This document shows, in pieces, positions 28,885-39,236 of a stretch of 64,000 bases of DNA (within the stretch, counting starts at the first letter, position 1; each line of letters starts with the position of its first letter). Location of the stretch: NCBI GenBank assembly GCA_021784115.1, contig JAJXTE010000002.1, positions 1 to 64,000 of the forward strand. The letters are read 5' to 3'. Below the pieces are notes generated by a model that was not told the origin of the DNA, made no database searches, and was given only the letters and a program-made list of their open reading frames with translations. The position numbers and the translations under genes are program-made. Origin of the DNA: Pseudomonadota bacterium. GTDB taxonomy: Bacteria; Pseudomonadota; Gammaproteobacteria; Burkholderiales; Thiobacillaceae.

Positions 28885-30951
28885 TTACCTCGACCCGGCC
28901 GCCAGGAGCATTTTGAGTCGCAGCATGGCTTTTCGGGTTAGTGACTGCTCGGGAACACGTGCCCGGCCGGCCCGGATCTCGGACGCGAGGCGCTCGCAGT
29001 CGAGCGGGAAACCCTGCCTGGCCTCGCTGTCGCAAAGCAGCAGGTGGCCGCGTGCGCCGACCCAGGCCACGCGAGCGGTCGCGTGGCCGTCGTAGGGCGG
29101 ATCGAAATCCACCCAGTCGCCCTCGAGCACCTGCCGAGCCGTTTGCAGGGCGGGATCGCCTTCCTGCGCGTCCGGCAATTGCCGGGCACGCGCCTCGATG
29201 TGCGCCTGCGAAACGCGCCGCGGCGCAGCGGTGTTGACCGCGGCGTCGCGTTGTCCCGTTTCGGGGCGGATCCAGCGTTCCTGGGTGGCCGTGATGGCAC
29301 TGAAGAAGTCCTTCAGCTGCGCGGGCTCGGCGCCCTGCGCGAGGAGGCCGTGCCGCAGGGCCGTATTGATGGCAGGAATCGATTGCAGGCGGGTTTCCCG
29401 CGCGGCCTCGTTGGCGGGCGGCTGCAGGCTGAGGAAGAGGCTCTGCAGGGTGAGGCAGGCCGCTCGCCAGTCGGGCCCTTCGCCGGATTCGGCCACGTAC
29501 AAGGAGGCCATATGCGGAACCCAGGCGGCTTCCAGCCGCCGCAGCACGGATTCCGGCGCGGGGTAGCGTTCGGCCAGATCGCTCAGGTTTTCGAGCGCCA
29601 GCTGCATGCCCAATTCCTGCCGTTCGATGTGTTCGAGACGCGTCACTTGAGGCGCCAGTCCGGCTTGCGCGCGCGCGTTTTCCCCGGCGAGCCAGGCGGC
29701 GAGCGCATCGTGCGCCTGCGCACAGGCCTCGGCCGGATGATCGACATCATGAAGGATGGCGGGAAAGGCGGCCCGGATCTGCCCGAGCGCAGCGGCATCC
29801 GTGGAATCGCCCTCGGGAAAGCGGCGGGAGAACAGGCCCACGAGGTCGATCAGCCGGCGTGCCGGATGCTGGTCGTCGCTGAAGAAATCCGGCGAGACGA
29901 GCGCGATCCGGAGAACGGGGATTTGCAGCTGCGCGATTTCGGCCCTGTAATGGGGCGAGACGCCGGGATCGTCGAGGATGAAGTCGAACAGCCCTGCCAC
30001 GGCATCCAGCACGGCGAGATCGAAAGCAGCGGCGCCAGCAAGGCGTGAATCCTGCTGCAGTTGTCGCAGGACCCGGGTGGGGGCTTCGGCATGGGCGGCT
30101 GGGATGCCGGGCGGGAACGGGTGCCAGTCAGCCAGGCTGTCGGACAGGCTGCGCGGCGCGGCCGCTTGAAACAGGCCCGTCGGCGACGCGCCGTCTGCCG
30201 GGCCGTTTTCGCCGCCGCGTGTGGCGACAGCGCGGATATGCGAGAGGACGTCCTGCCCGGCGTCGGCGCCGGCGCCGCTTCGGCCGGGGGGCGGGCGACG
30301 GGCTGCGTGCTGGGCGGGAAGATCGGGAATGTCGGCTGTGCCCAGGAACTGGCTGAGCGCGGTGTAGGTGTGTTTCAGCGTCTCCAGCAGCGGGGCGCGG
30401 ACACACTGGATCAGCACGGTGCCGCACGTCGGATCGATGCGCAGCGCATCAAGCGCGCGCGACAGGGCGCGAACGACCGGCAACGGGCCGTAGAGGTCGG
30501 CATGGTTCTGGTCCGGGTCTTCCAGCGCAGCCCGCTGAACGGCCTCCAGGCGCCCGAACAGCAGCAGCATCTCGGCACGCAGGATTTCGGTCATGTAGGC
30601 GGCGGCCATTTCTTCAGCCAGCCGCCGCTTGAGCGTATGGTCGTCCACCAACTGCAGCTCGGACGGATGGCCGGCCCGGTGCCGGGTGAAGGTCTCGGGG
30701 CGGGCGAGATGGCTGCGGAACTGATCGGCGAACGCAGTGGACAAGGCCTCCGGATAGGCATCGAGCCAGTCGAGACAGGTCTGGCCCGTCTCGATGTCCG
30801 AAGCCGTCGCCTGCGTGGCCAGCGCGCGGAAGGCGATGTCCTGGATCGAGCTCCGGCTTCGCTGGAAGAAGTTGTCGAGTGCCTGCGCCATGCGTGCATC
30901 GGCTTCGCGCAGCAGTGCGGCAGGGGAAGGCGGGGCGGACGGGGTATTCAT
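28885..30951 (-). CDS. DUF1631 family protein (paralogue)
   Basis: Same architecture as upstream gene: ELQLVDDHTLKRRLAEEMAAAY, HPARRLIDLVGL, C-terminal WVDFDPPYDGHATARVAWVG. Confidence 0.8.
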   Translation of the reverse strand: MNTPSAPPSPAALLREADARMAQALDNFFQRSRSSIQDIAFRALATQATASDIETGQTCLDWLDAYPEALSTAFADQFRSHLARPETFTRHRAGHPSELQLVDDHTLKRRLAEEMAAAYMTEILRAEMLLLFGRLEAVQRAALEDPDQNHADLYGPLPVVRALSRALDALRIDPTCGTVLIQCVRAPLLETLKHTYTALSQFLGTADIPDLPAQHAARRPPPGRSGAGADAGQDVLSHIRAVATRGGENGPADGASPTGLFQAAAPRSLSDSLADWHPFPPGIPAAHAEAPTRVLRQLQQDSRLAGAAAFDLAVLDAVAGLFDFILDDPGVSPHYRAEIAQLQIPVLRIALVSPDFFSDDQHPARRLIDLVGLFSRRFPEGDSTDAAALGQIRAAFPAILHDVDHPAEACAQAHDALAAWLAGENARAQAGLAPQVTRLEHIERQELGMQLALENLSDLAERYPAPESVLRRLEAAWVPHMASLYVAESGEGPDWRAACLTLQSLFLSLQPPANEAARETRLQSIPAINTALRHGLLAQGAEPAQLKDFFSAITATQERWIRPETGQRDAAVNTAAPRRVSQAHIEARARQLPDAQEGDPALQTARQVLEGDWVDFDPPYDGHATARVAWVGARGHLLLCDSEARQGFPLDCERLASEIRAGRARVPEQSLTRKAMLRLKMLLAAGSR

Positions 30952-31028
30952 GGCCTGTAACAATAACGGCCAGGGGACAGCAATTATTGAACAGACGCCA
31001 ACCTGCTCATTCGGCTGCAAACCCTATG

Positions 31029-31102
31029 TGGAGCGGGCGAAGGGAATCGAACCCTCCTCATGAGCTTGGGAAGCTCAGGTAATGCCACTATACGACGCCC
31101 GC
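31029..31102 (-). tRNA. tRNA-Gly (anticodon CCC), CCA encoded
   Basis: Reverse complement GCGGGCGTCGTATAGTGGCATTACCTGAGCTTCCCAAGCTCATGAGGAGGGTTCGATTCCCTTCGCCCGCTCCA folds as cloverleaf with loop TTCCCAA. Confidence 0.95.
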
Positions 31103-31221
31103 GCGATGCTTGTGCCCTTCAAGGTGGCGTACCCTCAAGGGGTGCTCGCACCTTCATGCCCGGCAAGGGGCTTCAGGGTAGAATTCGGCATTCTACTGAA
31201 ACTCATGTCCGGATAGAAGTT

Positions 31222-31425
31222 GTGATTGAACTGGTCATCAACGGGGAATCCCGCCGTTTTCCTGCCCCGCTTACCCTGAGCCAACTGGTCGAATCGCTGG
31301 ACCTGACCGGAAAACGCATCGCCATCGAAAAAAACGGCGAAATCGTCCCGCGCAGCCAGCATGCCGGCACCCAGCTTGGCAGCGGCGACCGCCTGGAAAT
31401 CGTCGTCGCCGTTGGCGGCGGCTGA
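31222..31425 (+). CDS. thiS: Sulfur carrier protein ThiS
   Basis: Small ubiquitin-like protein ending VAVGGG; adjacent thiG; GTG start. Confidence 0.93.
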   Translation: MIELVINGESRRFPAPLTLSQLVESLDLTGKRIAIEKNGEIVPRSQHAGTQLGSGDRLEIVVAVGGG

Positions 31426-31467
31426 TCCCGTTTTCCCTAGCCCCTAGATCCCAAGCTCCTCGCCCCT

Positions 31468-32262
31468 TTGAATATGGAACCACTCGTCATCGCCGGAAAA
31501 TCCTACGCCTCCCGCCTTCTCGTCGGCACCGGCAAATACAAGGATTTCGAACAGACCCGCCTCGCGGTCGAAGCCTCGGGTGCGGAAATCGTCACCGTTG
31601 CCATCCGCCGCACCAACATCGGCCAGGATGCCAGCCAGCCGAGTCTGCTCGACGCGCTGCCGCCGTCGAAATACACCTACCTGCCCAACACCGCCGGCTG
31701 CTACACCGCGGACGACGCGATCCGCACCCTGCGCTTGGCGCGCGAACTGCTGGACGGCCATTCATTGGTCAAGCTCGAGGTGCTGGGCGACGCCGAATCG
31801 CTCTATCCCAACGTGGCCGAAACGATCAAGGCCGCCGAGGTCCTGGTGAAGGACGGCTTCCAGGTGATGGTCTATACCTCGGACGACCCCATCGCAGCGA
31901 AGCAGCTGGAAGACATCGGCTGCGTCGCGGTGATGCCGCTGGCGAGCCTGATCGGTTCCGGCATGGGCATCCTCAATCCGTGGAATCTGCAGATCATCAT
32001 CGACCGTTTGAGCGTGCCGGTGATCGTCGACGCCGGTGTCGGCACCGCCAGCGACGCCACCATCGCGATGGAACTTGGCTGCGACGCCGTGCTGATGAAT
32101 ACCGCGATCGCCGGTGCCGGCAATCCGGTGCTGATGGCCTCCGCGATGAAGAAGGCGGTCGAGGCCGGGCGCGAGGCCTTTCTCGCCGGTCGCATGCCGA
32201 AGAAGATCTACCAGGCCAGCCCCAGTTCGCCCACCAGCGGCCTCATCACCGGCACCAAATAA
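31468..32262 (+). CDS. thiG: Thiazole synthase
   Basis: [77 protein letters not shown]. Confidence 0.97.
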   Translation: MNMEPLVIAGKSYASRLLVGTGKYKDFEQTRLAVEASGAEIVTVAIRRTNIGQDASQPSLLDALPPSKYTYLPNTAGCYTADDAIRTLRLARELLDGHSLVKLEVLGDAESLYPNVAETIKAAEVLVKDGFQVMVYTSDDPIAAKQLEDIGCVAVMPLASLIGSGMGILNPWNLQIIIDRLSVPVIVDAGVGTASDATIAMELGCDAVLMNTAIAGAGNPVLMASAMKKAVEAGREAFLAGRMPKKIYQASPSSPTSGLITGTK

Positions 32263-32265
32263 GGC

Positions 32266-32949
32266 ATGACGACCGACACCGGCGCGCGTCCGCGCATCCG
32301 CTCCTACGTGCTGCGCGCCGGGCGCGTCGGCTCCGGCCAGGCGCGCGCCCTGGCCGAAATCGGGCCGCAGTTCATGCTGCCGTACCAGGCCGCCGTGCTC
32401 GATCTCGACACCGTCTTCGGCCGCACCGCACCGCGAATTCTTGAGATCGGCTTCGGCATGGGCGAGGGCTTGGCCGAGATCGCGACGGCCCATCCGGAAA
32501 ACGACTACATCGGCGTCGAGGTCCACACACCGGGCGTGGGCGCGCTGCTCAAGCAGCTGGGCGAGCGCGGCCGGACCAATGTGCGCGTCATTCAGCACGA
32601 CGCCGTCGAGGTGCTGGGCCACATGCTGGCGCCGGGCAGTCTTGCCGGCGCGCACATTTTCTTTCCCGACCCCTGGCACAAGAAGCGTCACCACAAGCGC
32701 CGCCTGATCCAGTCGCCGCTGGTCAACCTTCTGGCCAGCCGCATTCGGCCCGGAGGCTATATCCATCTCGCTACCGACTGGCAGGACTACGCCGAGCAGA
32801 TGCTTGCGGTGCTCACCGCCGAGCCGCTCCTGCAAAACACCGCAACAGACTACGCGCCGCGCCCCGACACGCGCCCGCTCACCAAGTTCGAACAGCGCGG
32901 CATCCGTCTCGGGCATGGCGTGTGGGACCTGGTCTTCCGCAGGCTTTAG
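32266..32949 (+). CDS. trmB: tRNA (guanine-N7-)-methyltransferase
   Basis: [51 protein letters not shown]. Confidence 0.96.
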   Translation: MTTDTGARPRIRSYVLRAGRVGSGQARALAEIGPQFMLPYQAAVLDLDTVFGRTAPRILEIGFGMGEGLAEIATAHPENDYIGVEVHTPGVGALLKQLGERGRTNVRVIQHDAVEVLGHMLAPGSLAGAHIFFPDPWHKKRHHKRRLIQSPLVNLLASRIRPGGYIHLATDWQDYAEQMLAVLTAEPLLQNTATDYAPRPDTRPLTKFEQRGIRLGHGVWDLVFRRL

Positions 32950-32983
32950 AAATTCGCCCGGTCATGCGGCTATGATGCGTGGC

Positions 32984-33619
32984 ATGGACCCCCTCGAACT
33001 CGTCAAGGCCGCGCTCGCGCTGTTCGCCATCGTCGACCCGGTCGGCGTCATCCCGATATTCCTTCTCGCCACCCAGGGCTACACGCTGGCGCAGAGCCAC
33101 GCGGCAGCACGCATCGCGGCACTGACGGTGCTGGGTGTGCTGACGCTGTTCACCTTTGCGGGTGGATCCATGCTGATGTTTTTTGGCATTCGTCTTGCAG
33201 CGTTCTCCGTCGCGGGTGGCTTGTTGCTGCTGTTGCTGGCGCTGTCGATGGTGCAGGCGCACGTCAGCCCGCAGCGGCAGACCCGGGACGAGGCGGCGGA
33301 AGCCGAAGAGCGGGACGCGGTGGGCGTGGTGCCTCTCGGTATCCCGCTGCTGGCGGGACCGGGGGCAATCACCCATGTGATCGTGGCGGCTTCTGCGGCC
33401 AAGGGCGAAGTACTGCATCAGGCCGCCCTGCTGATACCGGTGGCGCTGGTTTCGTTGTCGGTATGGCTCGCGTTTCGTGCTGCGCCGGTGATTTCGCGGC
33501 GGCTGGGAAAAACCGGAATCCACGTCGTCACCCGCCTGATGGGCCTGATCATTGCGGCGATTTCCGTCGAGATGATCGCGGAGGGACTCGGCAAGCTGTT
33601 TCCCGGCTTGTTGACCTGA
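32984..33619 (+). CDS. MarC family membrane protein
   Basis: MDPLELVKAALALFAIVDPVGVIPIFLLATQG, AVGVVPLGIPLLAGPGAIT. Confidence 0.92.
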   Translation: MDPLELVKAALALFAIVDPVGVIPIFLLATQGYTLAQSHAAARIAALTVLGVLTLFTFAGGSMLMFFGIRLAAFSVAGGLLLLLLALSMVQAHVSPQRQTRDEAAEAEERDAVGVVPLGIPLLAGPGAITHVIVAASAAKGEVLHQAALLIPVALVSLSVWLAFRAAPVISRRLGKTGIHVVTRLMGLIIAAISVEMIAEGLGKLFPGLLT

Positions 33620-33766
33620 ACGGGTGCATGGCGCACCGGCGGGGGGCACGCGTCGGCAACTTGTACGTCATGCAGGCGTCCTATCATGCGATTGTGCGGG
33701 CAGGTCTGCCCGTCAGGCTGCGATTGATGCGCCGTGCAGGCAATCATTTCTATCAAGGAGCCAAGT

Positions 33767-34675
33767 ATGGAATTCGGACTGGTCGGACTCGGCCGCATGG
33801 GCGGCAACATGGCGCGGCGACTCGCGCGCAAGGGCATCAGGATCGCGATCCATAACCGCAGCCATGATGTCAGCGAGGCCATCGCGGCGGAAACCGGCCA
33901 TCTCGCCTGTACGTCGCTGCAGGACATGGTGGCTGCATTGCAGGCTCCGCGCATCGTCTGGCTGATGCTGCCGGCGGGCGAGGCCACCGAGACGGCGCTG
34001 GACACGCTCACGCCCCTGCTTTCGCCGGGCGATCTCGTGGTGGATGGGGCCAATGCCTATTACAAGGACGATCAGCGCCGCGCCAGCGGGCTCGCGACGC
34101 TGAAAATCGAGTTTGCCGACGCCGGCGTGTCCGGCGGCGTGTGGGGGCTGGAAAACGGCTACTGCATCATGTTCGGCGGCAGCGACGCGGCGGCCGCGCG
34201 GCTCAAGCCCTACATGCAGGCGTTCGCGCCGACGCCAGACAGCGGCTGGCTGCACACCGGGCCGGTCGGCTCCGGCCACTTCGTGAAGATGGTCCACAAC
34301 GGCATCGAGTACGGCATGATGCAGGCCTTCGCCGAAGGCTTCGCGCTGATGAAGAACAAGCCGGGATTCGATCTCGACGTCGCCGAAATCGCGGAGTTGT
34401 GGCGGCACGGCAGCGTGGTGCGTTCCTGGCTGCTGGACCTGTCGGCGGATTTCCTCGCGCAGGATCAGGATCTGCAATCGATCGAGCCCTTCGTCGCCGA
34501 TTCGGGCGAGGGGCGCTGGACCGTGCTGGAATCGGTCGAGCAGGGCATCCCCGCCCCTGTGATGTCGCTGGCGCTGATGATGCGATTCGCCAGCCAGGGC
34601 AAGAACGATTACGCCGCGAAAATGCTGGCGAAAATGCGCCAGGGATTCGGCGGCCATGCCGTGAAGGAGGGCTGA
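33767..34675 (+). CDS. gnd: 6-phosphogluconate dehydrogenase (decarboxylating), short form
   Basis: MEFGLVGLGRMGGNMARRLARKG; GSGHFVKMVHNGIEYGMMQAFAEGF; adjacent to zwf-pgl. Confidence 0.93.
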   Translation: MEFGLVGLGRMGGNMARRLARKGIRIAIHNRSHDVSEAIAAETGHLACTSLQDMVAALQAPRIVWLMLPAGEATETALDTLTPLLSPGDLVVDGANAYYKDDQRRASGLATLKIEFADAGVSGGVWGLENGYCIMFGGSDAAAARLKPYMQAFAPTPDSGWLHTGPVGSGHFVKMVHNGIEYGMMQAFAEGFALMKNKPGFDLDVAEIAELWRHGSVVRSWLLDLSADFLAQDQDLQSIEPFVADSGEGRWTVLESVEQGIPAPVMSLALMMRFASQGKNDYAAKMLAKMRQGFGGHAVKEG

Positions 34676-34676
34676 G

Positions 34677-36167
34677 ATGAACCTGGGCAAGAATTCGCCA
34701 ACCGACAATCTGCCGTGTACGTTTGTGATCTTCGGCGCGACCGGCAACCTCGCGTCGAACAAACTGCTGCCCGCGCTGTATCACCTCGAGGCGGCGGCCC
34801 GGCTGACCGAATCGCTCAGCATCATCGCGTTTTCGCGCCGCGACTGGACCACCGCCAACTGGCGCGAACACATGCGCGAAATCCTCAGGGACAAGATCAA
34901 GGGCTCGCTCGACACGCCGGTATTCGAGCGCTTCATCGCCCGCTTCAGCTATCACAAGGGCGACCTCAACGACGTCGAGTCCTTCCGCGCGCTTGCGGAA
35001 CGCATGCCGCCGGAATCGGCCTGCTCGAGCGCGGTGTTCTACCTGGCGATCAAGCCGGCCGAATTCGGCGCGGTGATCCAGAACCTCGAAGCCGTCGGGC
35101 TCAACAAGCCGCGCGGGCTGAACCGGGTGGTGATCGAAAAGCCTTTCGGCGAGGATCTCGAATCGGCACAGATGCTGAACCGCCTGCTTCACCAGTACTT
35201 TGACGAAGAGCAGGTCTACCGCATCGACCATTTTCTCGGCAAGGAAACCGTGCAGAACCTGCTGGTTTTCCGCTTCGCCAACACGCTGATCGAACCGCTG
35301 TGGAACCGCAACTTCATCGACCACGTGCAGATCACGGTAGCCGAGTCGATCGGCATCGAGAAACGTGCCGACTACTACGATCACGCGGGTGCGCTGCGCG
35401 ATATGTTGCAGAACCATCTGATGCAGTTGCTCACCGTCGTGGCGATGGAGCCGCCGCCCGCACTCGAAGCCGACGCGTTGCGCGACGAAAAGGTCAAGGT
35501 GCTGCGCTCGATCCGGCCGATCGGCAAGCGTGCGGTCCATGCCCATGCGGTGCGCGCACAGTATGCGCGCGGCAGCGTGGACGGACAGATCGTGCAGGCC
35601 TATCAGCAGGAGGACGACGTCGAGCCGAACTCGATTACCGAAACGTTTGTCGCCGCCAAGTTCTACATCGACAACTGGCGCTGGCGCGGGGTCCCCTTCT
35701 ACCTGCGCACCGGCAAGCGCATGTCGCGGCAGACCTCGATGATCGCGATCCGTTTCCGTCATCCGCCGCAGCAGTTGTTTCGCGAAACCCCGCTCGAGTC
35801 GATCGATCCCAACTGGATACTGCTGTCGATCCAGCCCGAGGAATCGATGCACATGGAGATCCATGTCAAGCAGCCCGGCCTCGACATGGACACGCGCCTG
35901 ATGCAGATGAACGCAAGCTTCCTGAAGACCAACGAGCAGACGCTCGACGCCTACGAGACCCTGCTGCTCGATGTGATCGAGGGGGACCGCTCGCTGTTCA
36001 TCCGTTTCGACGAAGTCGAATGGGCCTGGCAGGTCGTTGATCCCATCCTCAAGAACTGGACGGTCGAGCGTGAATTCATCCCGACCTATCCCGCCGGCTC
36101 CTGGGGTCCGGCCGAGGCGAACCGGCTGTTCGACAGCGACGACCAGACCTGGCGCAACGAGGTATGA
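34677..36167 (+). CDS. zwf: Glucose-6-phosphate 1-dehydrogenase
   Basis: FVIFGATGNLASNKLLPALYHL, YRIDHFLGKETVQN. Confidence 0.96.
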   Translation: MNLGKNSPTDNLPCTFVIFGATGNLASNKLLPALYHLEAAARLTESLSIIAFSRRDWTTANWREHMREILRDKIKGSLDTPVFERFIARFSYHKGDLNDVESFRALAERMPPESACSSAVFYLAIKPAEFGAVIQNLEAVGLNKPRGLNRVVIEKPFGEDLESAQMLNRLLHQYFDEEQVYRIDHFLGKETVQNLLVFRFANTLIEPLWNRNFIDHVQITVAESIGIEKRADYYDHAGALRDMLQNHLMQLLTVVAMEPPPALEADALRDEKVKVLRSIRPIGKRAVHAHAVRAQYARGSVDGQIVQAYQQEDDVEPNSITETFVAAKFYIDNWRWRGVPFYLRTGKRMSRQTSMIAIRFRHPPQQLFRETPLESIDPNWILLSIQPEESMHMEIHVKQPGLDMDTRLMQMNASFLKTNEQTLDAYETLLLDVIEGDRSLFIRFDEVEWAWQVVDPILKNWTVEREFIPTYPAGSWGPAEANRLFDSDDQTWRNEV

Positions 36168-36859
36168 CGCTGCCTCAATGGAGGGTGTTCGATGGCGTCG
36201 ACGGCCTGGTGGCTGCCCTGGCCGATGCGCTATGCGCCGAAGCCGAGGCCGCCATCGCCGCGCGCGGGGCATTCCACCTGGTGCTGGCGGGCGGCAGCAC
36301 GCCGCGCGCCCTCTATCGCGCGCTGGCTGACCGGCAGGCCGGCGATGCGCACTGGCACCTGTGGTATGGCGACGAGCGTTGCCTGCCTTCGGATCATCCC
36401 GATCGCAACAGCGTCATGATCGAGTCGGCCTGGCTCGCGGCGTCGCGCGTCCCGTCTGACAACCGCCGCCCGATTCCGGCCGAACGCGGCGCGCACGAGG
36501 CCGCTGCTCGGTATGCCGGCTGGTTGAAAGGCGTGGGCGATTTCGACGTGGTGCTGCTCGGCATGGGCGAGGACGGCCACACGGCCAGCCTGTTTCCGGA
36601 ACACCCCTGGGGCGACGCGCCGGACAGCGCCGATGTGGTGGCCGTGCATGATGCACCGAAGCCGCCTCCCGAGCGGGTGAGCCTGTCGGCGGCGCGGCTC
36701 AACCGCAGTCAGCGTGTCTGGTTCGTGATCACCGGGTCCGGCAAGCGGCATGCGCTGCGGCGCTGGACCTGGCAGGAGACGTTGCCGGTGGCCGCCGTGC
36801 ACGGCAGGCAGCAAACCGTCGCCTGGGTCGATGCCCTGGCGTGGCCGGCGGACGACTGA
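36164..36859 (+). CDS. pgl: 6-phosphogluconolactonase
   Basis: FHLVLAGGSTPRALYRAL, HWHLWYGDERCLPSDHPDRNS, LLGMGEDGHTASLFPEH. Confidence 0.95.
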   Translation: MTLPQWRVFDGVDGLVAALADALCAEAEAAIAARGAFHLVLAGGSTPRALYRALADRQAGDAHWHLWYGDERCLPSDHPDRNSVMIESAWLAASRVPSDNRRPIPAERGAHEAAARYAGWLKGVGDFDVVLLGMGEDGHTASLFPEHPWGDAPDSADVVAVHDAPKPPPERVSLSAARLNRSQRVWFVITGSGKRHALRRWTWQETLPVAAVHGRQQTVAWVDALAWPADD

Positions 36860-37774
36860 TCAGGCGTCGCTGTCGGGTTCCGCGAGTTTGGGCCTGGCGG
36901 GCTTCGCCGCCGCCGCTGCCAGCATCGCCTGACGCGAGGCCGGCGTCTCCAGACTGATGCGCCCGAGCGTGCCGCCGCGGTAGTCGGTCAGCAGGATCAT
37001 CGCCGCTTTTTCCAGGTCGAGTTCACCACCGCGCCCTTTCAGGATGCAGCCGCGCTTCTTCGCTACCGCTTCCAGCACGCCGGTCGCATCGAGTCCTTCC
37101 AGCGCGAAACCGTAGCGCGCCTTCAGCAATGCCGGATAACGTTCCAGAAGAATTCCTGCGAGGAAGATCGCCACCTCCTCGTCGATCACCGCGTTGCGGC
37201 CGATGGCGTGGCTCGCCGCCAGCATGAAGCCGTCGGCGTCATGCTCGATCTTCGGCCAGGTCATCCCCGGCGTGTCGACCAGAATCAGGCGCGGCGACAG
37301 GTTGATGCGCTGCTGCGACTTGGTCACCGCCGGCTCATCTCCGACCGCCGCGACGCGGCGCTTGACCCAGGTGTTCATCAGCGTCGACTTGCCGACGTTG
37401 GGGATGCCCATGATCATCAGCCGCAGCGGCTTGAAGGTGTCGTCGCGATGCGGCGCCAGCTTCTGCGCCAGCGCCGGCAGCTTCGCCACGTCGCCAGGCT
37501 TTTTTGCGGAAATCGCCACTGCCAGCACACCGGGCTGCTTGTTGTAGTAGTCGAGCCAGGCCCGCGTCGCCTCGGGATCGGCGAGGTCGGCCTTGTTCAA
37601 AAGCTTGAGACAGGGCCGCTGGCGGAAATGCCGCAGCTCGTGGATCATCGGGTTGCTGCCCGCCTCCGGCAGACGCGCGTCGAGCACCTCGACCACCACG
37701 TCGATCTGCGCCATCGTCTCCGCGGCCTTCTTGCGCGCGGTGGTCATGTGACCGGGGAACCACTGGATCGCCAT
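36860..37774 (-). CDS. rbgA: Ribosome biogenesis GTPase (YlqF/RbgA)
   Basis: MAIQWFPGHMTTARKKAAETMAQIDVVVEVLDARLP, circularly permuted GTPase motifs LNKADLAD, GIPNVGKSTLMN, DTPGMTWPK. Confidence 0.93.
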   Translation of the reverse strand: MAIQWFPGHMTTARKKAAETMAQIDVVVEVLDARLPEAGSNPMIHELRHFRQRPCLKLLNKADLADPEATRAWLDYYNKQPGVLAVAISAKKPGDVAKLPALAQKLAPHRDDTFKPLRLMIMGIPNVGKSTLMNTWVKRRVAAVGDEPAVTKSQQRINLSPRLILVDTPGMTWPKIEHDADGFMLAASHAIGRNAVIDEEVAIFLAGILLERYPALLKARYGFALEGLDATGVLEAVAKKRGCILKGRGGELDLEKAAMILLTDYRGGTLGRISLETPASRQAMLAAAAAKPARPKLAEPDSDA

Positions 37775-37822
37775 GGGGAAGGGTGTCAGCTAAAGGGGCG
37801 TGATTATCGCATCAGAGCGGCA

Positions 37823-39223
37823 TCAGCCGCCGCCACCGCCACTTCCCACGCCGTGCGCAGCCTCCAGCACCAGCGCGTCGAAGTCGGCTGCAGTCATCAG
37901 CCCGCGCTCTGCAACGATGTCGCGCACGGGGCGGCCGGATTTCTCCGATTCCTTGGCGACTTCGGCGGCCTGGTTGTAGCCGATCCGGGTATTGAGCAGG
38001 GTGGCGAGCGCGATGCTCTGGTGGATGAAGAAGGCACATCTTTCCCGATTCACGACGATGCCCTTGAGGTTTTTCTCGGTGGCGGCGTTCATCGCATTGG
38101 TCAGCCAGTCCATGGCGTCGAAAAGCGCGCTGCCGAGCGCCGGCATCATCACGTTGAGTTCCATCTGCCCGGCCTGCACCATGTAGGACACCGCGGCGTC
38201 CTGCCCCAGCACCTGGAAGCACACCTGGTTGAGCATCTCGAACATCACCGGGTTGACCTTGCCCGGCATGATGCTGGAGCCGGGCTGCACCGGCGGCAGC
38301 TGGATTTCGCCCAGCCCGGTGCGCGGGCCGGAAGCCAGCAGGCGCAGGTCGTTGGAGATGCGGGTGAGCTCCAGCGTGAGGTTGCGGATCTCGCCGGACA
38401 GGCGCGCGAGGTCGTTCATCGACTGCATCTGCGCGACCAGCTGGCCGACGCGGATCGGCTCATTGGTGAGCGTGGCCAGTTCGGCGGCGACGCGCGACGG
38501 GTAGTCGGGCGAGGTGTTGAGGCCCGTGCCGGCGGCCGAGCCCCCGAGGCCGATATCGCACAGCGCCGGACGCACCGCGTCGAGCGCGGCTGCACAGCGG
38601 ATCAGCGTCCACGCGTAGCCGGCGAATTCCTGGCCCAGCGTGGTCGGCACCGCGTCCTGCAGGTGGGTGCGGCCCGATTTCACCGTGTTCTTCTCGCGCT
38701 CGGCCAGTCGCGAGAACTCCGCTGCCATGGCGTGCACTGCGGCAACGAGGCGCGGCAGCTTGGCCAGCACGGCCAGCCGGATCGCGGTGGGGATGGTGTC
38801 GTTGGTCGACTGCCCCATGTTGACGTCGTCATTGGGGTTGACCGGCTTGTAGCCGCCTTTCTCGCCGCCCAGCGCGATATTGGCGAGGTTGGCGATCACC
38901 TCGTTGCTGTTCATGTTGTGGCTGGTGCCGGCGCCGGCCTGGAAGCGGTCGACCACGAACTGGTCCTGATGTTCGCCACCGAGAATTTTTTCGCAGGCGG
39001 CGACGATCGCGTCCCGCTTTTCTTCGGAAAGCCAGCCCGGCTGGCAGTTGGCGCGCGCGGCAGCAAGCTTGATCCGCACGTGCGCTAGTACGAAATCCTT
39101 ATCCGGAAGGCGCCCCGAAATGGGAAAATTGGCGACGGCGCGCGCGGTCTGTGCGCCGTACCAGGCATCCACGGGAACCTCGACTTCGCCAAGCGAGTCT
39201 TTCTCGATGCGAACTTCATTCAT
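37823..39223 (-). CDS. Aspartase/class II fumarase family enzyme (aspartate ammonia-lyase or fumarase)
   Basis: MNEVRIEKDSLGEVEVPVDAWYGAQTARA; signature GSSIMPGKVNPV. Confidence 0.88.
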   Translation of the reverse strand: MNEVRIEKDSLGEVEVPVDAWYGAQTARAVANFPISGRLPDKDFVLAHVRIKLAAARANCQPGWLSEEKRDAIVAACEKILGGEHQDQFVVDRFQAGAGTSHNMNSNEVIANLANIALGGEKGGYKPVNPNDDVNMGQSTNDTIPTAIRLAVLAKLPRLVAAVHAMAAEFSRLAEREKNTVKSGRTHLQDAVPTTLGQEFAGYAWTLIRCAAALDAVRPALCDIGLGGSAAGTGLNTSPDYPSRVAAELATLTNEPIRVGQLVAQMQSMNDLARLSGEIRNLTLELTRISNDLRLLASGPRTGLGEIQLPPVQPGSSIMPGKVNPVMFEMLNQVCFQVLGQDAAVSYMVQAGQMELNVMMPALGSALFDAMDWLTNAMNAATEKNLKGIVVNRERCAFFIHQSIALATLLNTRIGYNQAAEVAKESEKSGRPVRDIVAERGLMTAADFDALVLEAAHGVGSGGGGG

Positions 39224-39236
39224 GATGGTAAAACCA

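Noticed and set aside
30794-31063. 89-aa ORF ending ...YVERAKGIEPSS
   Set aside because: Reads through the tRNA-Gly gene; a common tRNA-derived artefact
34203-36272. 689-aa minus-strand ORF antisense to gnd/zwf
   Set aside because: Shadow ORF of GC-rich coding DNA; the sense strand encodes clear Gnd, Zwf and Pgl
37208-39088. 626-aa plus-strand ORF antisense to rbgA/aspartase
   Set aside because: Low-complexity His/Arg/Val-rich translation typical of antisense frames
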